A DNA stretch of 64,000 nt, from assembly GCA_900551295.1 (NCBI GenBank), contig URVJ01000003.1, positions 1-64,000 on the forward strand. Reading direction: 5' to 3'. The notes under the pieces were generated by a model. It was not told the DNA's origin. It did not search any database and saw only the letters and a program-made list of their open reading frames with translations. Below, piece by piece: positions 57,715 to 64,000 of this stretch. Origin of the DNA: an uncultured Eubacteriales bacterium. Its GTDB lineage: Bacteria > Bacillota > Clostridia > Oscillospirales > CAG-382. Numbering within the stretch: the first letter of the stretch is position 1; each line of letters starts with the position of its first letter. The position numbers and the translations under genes are program-made.

Positions 57715-60036
57715 TTGAACAAAATTTTAAAAGCAGCTCTCGCATCCTCACTTTCGGTTTTGAGCGTTGCGGCAGCAGTACACACCGGTGCGGCGGCTCT
57801 TGCTGCGGAAAACACCGAGAACTATTCCGAAATCAGCCTTAACGTTTCGGAACTGTTTGAGAACACATCGACAACAATGAGCATCTATCCGCTGCGTTAT
57901 CTCGCAATAGGAAATTCCTATCTTTCTCACGGCTGTTTTCCCTATTCCGCGACCCTTACAGGCGGAGAAGGTTGGGTTGACGGCGTATTCGTAGGCTGGA
58001 AAAACGATTCGAGCATTTCAAGCGGTATGGCAGCGTCCGAACCGTCGAAAGACTACTTCCACAGAATTCAGGCAAGAGTCAAGGAAGGACTTACTTCAGA
58101 AAACGTAACCGCTGAGTTTATCAGCGCAAACAAGAGAAACGCCGCAGGTCTCGAAAGAGCTACCGCAGGCACTCCCACAGCCGACACATTCAAAAACAAT
58201 GCTGACTTTAACGGAATCAAATCCGATATTGAAAAATATAATCCCAACATAATTACAATTCAGCTTTCGGAAAACTGCCAGACAAACGATTCCGCAACTC
58301 TTGAGCTCTTTTACAACACGGTTTACGATATGGTTGCCGAAACCAAGTCAGGCGACTGTCTTGTTGTCTGCATTTCTCCTTTCGGTACCGGCACCAGAAC
58401 CAACGCCATAAAGAAATGTGCTGAGGCACACAAAGCACAAGGTTTCTATTTTGCGGATCTGTCATGGGTAGGCTCAAAAGGCAGCGGCGCAGACAATCCA
58501 TACCTTGCATTTAAGCAGTATCCGCAGTATGATTTATGGAAAAAGCTGAACTCCGGTGCAGTCGAATTCCGTTCTCATCCGGGAGATCTCGGCATGGACG
58601 CAATTGCAGAAAAAGTTGCCGAACAGCTTCTTCCCGGCATTCCCGAAAAAATCGCTGCAAACACCGTAACTCTTGCAGACAGCATTACAATTTCCGGCCC
58701 TGATTCAATAAGCAATGCGGCAGACTATACCGTTTCGGTTTCTCCCGAAACTGCCGACAGCAATATTACCTGGACTTCGGGCAACGAAAAGATTGCAACG
58801 GTTGACGCGTCGGGCAAAGTTACTCCCGTAAACAACGGCACTGTTACAATCACGGCAAAATCCGTATACGGCACAGCGTCAGGTTCAAAAACAATCACGG
58901 TTACCGGTCAGGCTCAGCACTTCAAACTCACTTATGCTGCCGGAACCGACGACGCAGTTACCAATCTTCCCGAAGCCGACGAGTATGCAAAGGGCGCATA
59001 TACACTCTCCTCTCAGGCTCCCGCAAGAGCAGGTTATAAATTTGCAGGCTGGGCACTCAAAGAAAACGGAGAGACAGTATCGGAACTTGAAATAACCACA
59101 GATACAACGGTTTATGCAGTTTGGGAATTCGCTTATTCCTGGAGTTTTAATACTGACGGATATGCGGAAGGCGTCAGCATGAATGCGTTTAACGTAACTG
59201 TCAAGGACGGACTTCTCAACGGTATTTCTTACCTCACAGGTCTTTCCTTCTCCGCCGACAATCTTCTTATAAATGCCGCAGACTACAACACTTTCTCATT
59301 CACGGCAAAGATCTCAAGCACCGAAAAGGATCAGAGCTACACCGTAACTCTCAAAACCACCGACGGCAGTAAAAAATTCACGGCAAAAATTCCGGATTCT
59401 TCAATGCAAAACTATTCCTTTGACATTACCGGACTTACAGGAACAATTACAGGCTTTGTTGTAAAAGCTTCAATGACCGAGTGCTCTGCTTCGGTTGACG
59501 AAATTGCTTTTACCAAGAATACAACCGCAGTTCTTGAAACGGAAACTTCAATCAGAGTAAAAGATCCGACAGGACTTCGTTTCAAGGCAAGCATTGAAAA
59601 TTCCGAAAGAGCAGAGGCTGCACAGTACGGATTTATCGTCGCACGCACCTCCACACTCGGCACAAAGGAACTTAACCATGCCAACATGAAAGCCGGCGTT
59701 ATAAATGCGGTTGAAGGTATTTCCTACAATCCTGCAACAAACACCGACATTATCTTCGGAAAAGCCGATGACAAGACAATCTTTACGGCAGCTCTCATAA
59801 ACATTCCCGAAAAGAACTATCTTGAAAAGCTTTCGGTAAGAGCATTTGTAAAGATCGGCGACGTATACGCATACAGTAATGTTTACACCGACACTCTTGC
59901 TCAGGCAGCTCAGAGAGTTAAGGAAGAAAACGGCGAGCTGTATCAGGCTAACAAGGAGTTTATCGACAAAATTCTCGAAAACGCAGTCAAGTACGATAAC
60001 GAATCAATCATCGACGCGTCAAAGCTTTACGACTGA
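57715..60036 (+). CDS. Secreted SGNH-hydrolase-like protein with Big2 and InlB-type repeats
   Basis: 773 aa starting TTG after GGAGGAGAG. A signal peptide (1-31) precedes an SGNH-like esterase domain (AIGNSY, 64-69; QLSEN; HPGDLGMDAIAEKV). The family's catalytic Ser sits in the GNS, with the Asp/His in the last motif. A Big2 Ig-like domain (TVSVSPETADSNITWTSGN) and an InlB/Flg_new-type repeat (FAGWALKENGETV) follow, then a beta-rich C-terminal part. No LPXTG or SLH motif is seen. It may act on glycans or acylated polymers outside the cell. Confidence 0.85.
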   Translation: MNKILKAALASSLSVLSVAAAVHTGAAALAAENTENYSEISLNVSELFENTSTTMSIYPLRYLAIGNSYLSHGCFPYSATLTGGEGWVDGVFVGWKNDSSISSGMAASEPSKDYFHRIQARVKEGLTSENVTAEFISANKRNAAGLERATAGTPTADTFKNNADFNGIKSDIEKYNPNIITIQLSENCQTNDSATLELFYNTVYDMVAETKSGDCLVVCISPFGTGTRTNAIKKCAEAHKAQGFYFADLSWVGSKGSGADNPYLAFKQYPQYDLWKKLNSGAVEFRSHPGDLGMDAIAEKVAEQLLPGIPEKIAANTVTLADSITISGPDSISNAADYTVSVSPETADSNITWTSGNEKIATVDASGKVTPVNNGTVTITAKSVYGTASGSKTITVTGQAQHFKLTYAAGTDDAVTNLPEADEYAKGAYTLSSQAPARAGYKFAGWALKENGETVSELEITTDTTVYAVWEFAYSWSFNTDGYAEGVSMNAFNVTVKDGLLNGISYLTGLSFSADNLLINAADYNTFSFTAKISSTEKDQSYTVTLKTTDGSKKFTAKIPDSSMQNYSFDITGLTGTITGFVVKASMTECSASVDEIAFTKNTTAVLETETSIRVKDPTGLRFKASIENSERAEAAQYGFIVARTSTLGTKELNHANMKAGVINAVEGISYNPATNTDIIFGKADDKTIFTAALINIPEKNYLEKLSVRAFVKIGDVYAYSNVYTDTLAQAAQRVKEENGELYQANKEFIDKILENAVKYDNESIIDASKLYD

Positions 60037-60097
60037 TACAGACGTATACGGAACATGATCCGATAATACGTATACAAAATCCAATAATTAAAGTATT

Positions 60098-60124
60098 GCC
60101 CGGCGAAAGCCGGGCTTTTTTTGC
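60098..60124 (+). terminator. Terminator after the SGNH-protein gene
   Basis: Stem GCCCGGC / GCCGGGC with a GAAA tetraloop, then TTTTTTT. Confidence 0.92.
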
Positions 60125-60173
60125 GTTTATATATCAGCCTGTTACAAAACCAAAATATCGTTGCAACGAACAG

Positions 60174-60210
60174 GCAAAAAAATACCCGACACGTTTTTTT
60201 CGTGCCGGAT
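60174..60210 (-). terminator. Terminator of the zinc-ribbon membrane protein gene
   Basis: On the minus strand, ATCCGGCACG / CGTGTCGGG with an A-rich loop, then TATTTTTTT. It lies 26 bp after the stop at 60236. Confidence 0.75.
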
Positions 60211-60235
60211 ACAACTTTAAATATTGAATTTACGC

Positions 60236-61417
60236 TTATTCTGCGGAAGTTTCGTTACCGCTGTCATTCCGGTCCTGCTGCTCAGGGACATTCTGAGGTG
60301 CCGTGGAATGTGTGGCAGGTGCAGTCTGAACAGGGTTATTATACGCAGGCTGTGCCGGATTCTGCGCATACTGATTATACGTTTGGGAGGCGTATACATA
60401 TGTATTTTGCTGTTTGTTATAAAACTGTCTCATCTGTCCGTTATAGCTGAAAATCAGCACGGCAAAGCAAATGTTCATGGCACACGCAACAACCGCCTGA
60501 AGTGCAACAAAAGGATCGTACAGCGCAACAACAGCGCCGATAAGTGAAAATACTGCCGATATTATAAGAATTACCGCAACATATGAGGAAGCAAGCGATT
60601 TTACATATCCGTTGACCGCCGCATTTTTCATGCTGTTTATCGACTTGTTTATCTTTGCCAAAAAGATGATTTCAAAAGCAAATGCGACCGCAAAAGTTAA
60701 CATAAGTCCGACAACAAAGCCTAACGCGTATGCATTTGAATGGCTGTAATAACCATAGTAGCTGTCATAGCTGTTATCGCTCGCCGCAGATACTGCGATA
60801 AGTGCAATAATTCCGACTATCTCGACTGCCGCAAGCACGATACATGACCACACAAGATTAATGCAGTTGATTACCTTAATAATAGTAAGACCCGCAGTCT
60901 TTACGGACGGTTGATACTTATTATGCGCCGACGCAAATGTCAGCCAAAGTCCGATTGCGACAAGTATACTCGGTATAAGCGCAATTAAGGCATATCCGTT
61001 GATTGCAAATCTTATCGGCTCCCAATAGTCCCACAAATAGTAAGACACTCCGAACTGTTCTGCAATTCTGTATATGCTGTTTATAATCTGATTCTGTCCT
61101 CCGACAGCATATCCGAAAGAAAGCAGCAGTGAAAGTGTGAACAGCGACGCGCACACTATAAACAGCGGTGAAGAACCGATCTTTTTGAGTATGCCAAGCA
61201 CCGGGTTATGCTGCGGATCAGGCACATTCGCGTGCTGAGGAGCGCTGTTATACGAATAACCTGCGTGATGATTATAGGAATACACAGGCGCGTTGTTATT
61301 TGCCGAATTTTGGGAATATACGTTTGAATTAGGTGTGTTTTGCTTTACGGGAGTTCCGCAGTTGGGACAGAAAGACGAGCCGTCGGCAAGCTTTGCGCCG
61401 CAATTTGAACAAAACAT
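60236..61417 (-). CDS. Zinc-ribbon membrane protein
   Basis: 393 aa. An N-terminal zinc ribbon (MFCSNCGAKLADGSSFCPNCG) is followed by a low-complexity Asn/Tyr region and about six membrane segments (residues 90-330), then a Gln/Tyr/Asn/Pro-rich tail. The topology suggests a stress- or sensory-type membrane protein; no function is established. It lies 23 bp after a gene of similar type on the same strand, so the two probably form one operon. Confidence 0.8.
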   Translation of the reverse strand: MFCSNCGAKLADGSSFCPNCGTPVKQNTPNSNVYSQNSANNNAPVYSYNHHAGYSYNSAPQHANVPDPQHNPVLGILKKIGSSPLFIVCASLFTLSLLLSFGYAVGGQNQIINSIYRIAEQFGVSYYLWDYWEPIRFAINGYALIALIPSILVAIGLWLTFASAHNKYQPSVKTAGLTIIKVINCINLVWSCIVLAAVEIVGIIALIAVSAASDNSYDSYYGYYSHSNAYALGFVVGLMLTFAVAFAFEIIFLAKINKSINSMKNAAVNGYVKSLASSYVAVILIISAVFSLIGAVVALYDPFVALQAVVACAMNICFAVLIFSYNGQMRQFYNKQQNTYVYASQTYNQYAQNPAQPAYNNPVQTAPATHSTAPQNVPEQQDRNDSGNETSAE

Positions 61418-61440
61418 TGTTTATTCTCCTTTAAATTCAA

Positions 61441-61938
61441 TTATCTTAAAAAACCGAGATTTCTGATGATGTAAGGCTCTACGGCTTTACCCATACAGAT
61501 CTGAAAGAAGGTGATTATCTTAATTACCGCAAGAACCGCGAACGCTATGCCCGCAACTATCGGAACGATAACCGTCCAGCACAAAAAGAGCGTTATTATT
61601 GCCATAAGTGCGTTTACAACGGTAAATTTAAGCGCCTGTCTGACATGGAACGACGCATAAGGAGAATCCTTTGCCGCAAGAAGTGCGATTATAAGTCCGA
61701 AAGTGCCGAGCAGATATGCAAGCATTGATATTACCTTATTGTCGGAAATATCCTTAGCGTCAAATTCGGCGGTATGGTCATACGGATCGTACGGTTTGTT
61801 ATATCCTCCGGGTGCATAATTCTGCTGATAGCTCTGATTTGTCTGCGCACCGGCAGAATCCTGCTGCTTTTCACCGCAGCGTGTGCAGAATACGGCGTTG
61901 TCCTGAAGCTGTTCTCCGCATTTTGGACAGTTTTTCAT
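61441..61938 (-). CDS. Zinc-ribbon DUF4870-like membrane protein
   Basis: 165 aa. Zinc ribbon CPKCGEQLQDNAVFCTRCG, a Gln/Tyr/Asn-rich linker and about four membrane helices with the DUF4870-like ASFHVRQALKFTVVNALMAI segment. First gene of the two-gene operon. Confidence 0.85.
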   Translation of the reverse strand: MKNCPKCGEQLQDNAVFCTRCGEKQQDSAGAQTNQSYQQNYAPGGYNKPYDPYDHTAEFDAKDISDNKVISMLAYLLGTFGLIIALLAAKDSPYASFHVRQALKFTVVNALMAIITLFLCWTVIVPIVAGIAFAVLAVIKIITFFQICMGKAVEPYIIRNLGFLR

Positions 61939-62194
61939 GATTATTAACCCCTTTTTTATTATTTTAGAGTCTTATTTACATTTTCGACTCTACATGACTA
62001 ATTATAACAAGATATGCGCATTATGTCAATATTTCGCGTCAAAAATAAATATATTAAAAGTCCGCGGCTCAAATCTCTCAGGCACGGCAAAACGTACCGG
62101 CAAAAAATACCGAAGCCCTCCGACAAAGGAAAGCTCCGGTACTCTTATTCTACGGCAAAGTTATGAAAAACGGCGCCGTATTATTTGATTTTGC
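61939..62194. other. Intergenic region between the zinc-ribbon operon and the GH-like gene
   Basis: Mostly AT rich. It holds an imperfect inverted repeat at about 62107-62143 (TACCGAAGC / GCTCCGGTA) that could end transcripts from the minus-strand GH-like gene. Nothing else is supported. Confidence 0.5.
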
Positions 62195-64000
62195 TTATTT
62201 TTCGAAACGGATATAGTCAATCCAGAATTCACCGGGCACATTATTGAATGGGTCAACACGGATCTGCGAGATAGTTCCCGTCCAGTCCTTATGATCGGCA
62301 AGATTAAAGGTATATTCGATATACTCGCCGTTTGAGGACTTTTCAAGATCTGCGCGGAAGGTTCTGGATTCCGAAAGTCCGCCGGCAGAAGACTTAAAGT
62401 ATACAACGAGTTGGAATTCACCCTTGTTTTCTTCGGTCTTGTCAACCTGTATCTCATGCTTCATGCGGATCTTAAGCGTCTTATAGTTATTTGCCGCAAA
62501 GCTGAGATCCGGTGACGAAAGCGCAGGGTCATATCTGCCGTTCCAGCCTGTCTGGAGATCGGTATCGTTGCCGTAGAAGTTACCTTCGGTTACGGTCGCG
62601 GTTGCGGAGGCAATCGTCCAGCCTTCGCTGTCGCCGGGAATGTTGAATTCCCACTGATTTTCAACGCGGTTATTAAGCTCGTTATAGGTCTTTTCGTCAA
62701 GCGTAATAACGTCGAAGTAATTCATGCCGTCTTTCTGATATGTCTTTGTAGTAAATCCAAAGGTCTTTACAAGGAAGTGAATCGGTATCATGGGGATTCC
62801 GTCCTCAAGATATACTTCAAATCCGAGTTTCTGAGGTTCGCCGTTTACGGTTACTCTGTCAGAACCCATTGTGAATACAACGGTCTTATTATTCTTTACG
62901 AGGGTAAGCTTCTTGTTTACCTTATCCCATGTATATGCCGTGCCGAGGCTGTAACCTATGCCGGTATCCGGGAAGAACGGGATAAGCATATCGTTTTCAA
63001 CATTTACGGTAGACATTGTAAACGAAGGTTCTCTGCCGTTTATGCAAAGCTTTTCGTTTATATCTTCGCCAAGGAACTGAATCTTCTCGATTCTGAAACT
63101 GTTCTTGGAAGTGATCGGGTCAACACGGAACGCGGTAATTGTTCCGGTCCATGTTGCAACTGTGTCAAGCTTTATAATAACAGGGTTCATGCCCTCCTTT
63201 GTAATACGTGCGGAAGTACCCTTCTTTGCGGTCCATGTCTGCTCGGCTTCGGTCTGGAAGTATATTTCAACGCTATCGCCGACAGGGCCGTCAACCCAAA
63301 CCTTAACCTGTTTTACATCGCTTGCGGAAAATGCGCCGTTAGGCATTTTGCTGCCGAGAAGCGGGTCGGTGTTGGTTGCGGTTCCGACGAGTATATCGCC
63401 TTCTGCGTGAACTTCGCAGTTGGCGTTTCCCCAGAGAGCCTGACCGTTAGAGGCGAACTTTTCTTCAAACACTACCTTGGTAAGTTCGGGGGATTCGTAA
63501 TAGCCTTCGGGTCTGATAATCTCGCGGTTAAGAGGATAGAGATGCTCAAGTCTTGCCTGCTGGAGGTTATCGGGACGCTCATCTGTATGTGCGGTGCCCT
63601 TTGTGAATACCTTTCTTACGGTATCTAGATATCCGAATCCGTTAAGTCCTGCGGGCATCATGTACGTGCCTTCGCCGTATTCGTTCCAGGTCGAGAGCAT
63701 TACAAGCTTCTGCTTCCATGCGTCGTCCTTGCCTGTTACTTCAAACTTTCCGAGAGCCTTGTCACGTATCCATGTGAGAACCTGCTCCATATTATCTGTT
63801 GTAAGCTGACGTTGTCTTGTATATGCCCATGCGATATTATTAAAGCCTGTCGAAACGGTAGGCACATTATGAATGATACCGAGACCGTTCTTCTGCTGAT
63901 CGGAAATATTCTGCTGGTTTATTTCTGCGGAATATCCGTTTGTACCCCAGTTATATGCGTGAACTGCGTCTATACCCATATTATGGAGTTTTGTAAGAGT
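62195..64000 (-). CDS. Secreted GH99/WbsX-like protein with stalk domain, N-terminus outside the window
   Basis: At least 600 residues to the window edge. The visible end of the N-terminal domain has WNEYGEGTYMMP, a motif of GH99-like/WbsX hydrolases. Next, two related modules share FDP-like pattern IRVDP: one ends near TITAFRVDPITSKNSFRIEKI and one near TISQIRVDPFNN. Between them lies a copper-amine-oxidase-N-like stalk domain (YTWDKVNKKLTLVKNN, IPIHFLVKTFGF). It is probably secreted and acts on or binds polysaccharides. It runs off the right end, so the start and signal are not seen. Confidence 0.8.
   Translation of the reverse strand, partial: TLTKLHNMGIDAVHAYNWGTNGYSAEINQQNISDQQKNGLGIIHNVPTVSTGFNNIAWAYTRQRQLTTDNMEQVLTWIRDKALGKFEVTGKDDAWKQKLVMLSTWNEYGEGTYMMPAGLNGFGYLDTVRKVFTKGTAHTDERPDNLQQARLEHLYPLNREIIRPEGYYESPELTKVVFEEKFASNGQALWGNANCEVHAEGDILVGTATNTDPLLGSKMPNGAFSASDVKQVKVWVDGPVGDSVEIYFQTEAEQTWTAKKGTSARITKEGMNPVIIKLDTVATWTGTITAFRVDPITSKNSFRIEKIQFLGEDINEKLCINGREPSFTMSTVNVENDMLIPFFPDTGIGYSLGTAYTWDKVNKKLTLVKNNKTVVFTMGSDRVTVNGEPQKLGFEVYLEDGIPMIPIHFLVKTFGFTTKTYQKDGMNYFDVITLDEKTYNELNNRVENQWEFNIPGDSEGWTIASATATVTEGNFYGNDTDLQTGWNGRYDPALSSPDLSFAANNYKTLKIRMKHEIQVDKTEENKGEFQLVVYFKSSAGGLSESRTFRADLEKSSNGEYIEYTFNLADHKDWTGTISQIRVDPFNNVPGEFWIDYIRFEK

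Noticed and set aside
62060..62145. Glycine riboswitch-like CTCTCAGGCA stretch
   Set aside because: Only a short match; the second conserved block and the fold are missing and the downstream gene is on the other strand.

Overview
The window joins three blocks of different origin. Positions 1 to about 3,790 look like Bacteroides: a hybrid two-component sensor/regulator, an MGMT-family protein and the C-terminal end of a glycosyltransferase-like membrane protein, without Shine-Dalgarno sites. Positions about 3,795 to 46,945 are one tailed phage. Its genes are tightly packed, start with strong AGGAGG-type ribosome sites, and nearly all lie on the minus strand. Positions about 46,970 to 64,000 are a Clostridia-type chromosome (Ruminococcus/Oscillospiraceae-like): consensus TTGACA-N17-TATAAT promoters, a T-box, nadB-nadC, serS-nadA and tRNAs. 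The left join cuts through a Bacteroides coding frame, so it is probably an assembly chimera; the right join may be an integration edge or a second chimera. No integrase or CI-type repressor is visible.

The phage is a contractile-tailed myovirus with a PBSX/XkdK-type tail. Read in transcription order (right to left): HTH protein, antirepressor, membrane transglycosylase, Cas4-like nuclease, DUF2815 protein, family A DNA polymerase, Dam-type methylase, PAPS-reductase-like protein, MT-A70 methylase, VapE-type primase/helicase, VRR-NUC nuclease, SNF2 helicase and a sigma-region-4-like late activator. Then come the terminase, portal, a MuF protein fused to a probable ADP-ribosyltransferase, scaffold, capsid, connectors, sheath, tube, frameshifted tail chaperone, tape measure, baseplate, tail fibres, a diversity-generating retroelement (DGR), amidase and holins. 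One membrane-protein gene at the far left runs the other way.

The strongest finding is the complete DGR at 7,380-10,692. A 104-bp template repeat (8,755-8,858) and a variable repeat at the 3' end of a fibre gene (8,975-9,078) differ at 19 positions, all of them template-strand adenines. The set also has a 7-bp hairpin with a 4-nt loop downstream of the variable repeat and a reverse transcriptase that apparently starts at an AUU codon. Other notable signals: two copies of a ~120-bp noncoding element with TGTTAGAA repeats (4,568 and 33,166), one beside the VapE gene; an A AAA AAC frameshift site in the tail chaperone; a late promoter with paired GGACAT repeats followed by a leader terminator; homopolymer-linked frame breaks at 37,568 and 39,300; and three-fold ATGTGCGAAAGG-type repeats at the early promoter.

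The bacterial right flank carries tRNA-Met and tRNA-Glu, an HD-domain protein, a CNNM/CBS transporter-like protein, NAD synthesis genes (nadB, nadC, nadA), serS under a T-box, tRNA-Gln, a large secreted SGNH/Big2 protein, two zinc-ribbon membrane proteins, and a secreted GH99/WbsX-like protein that runs off the right end.
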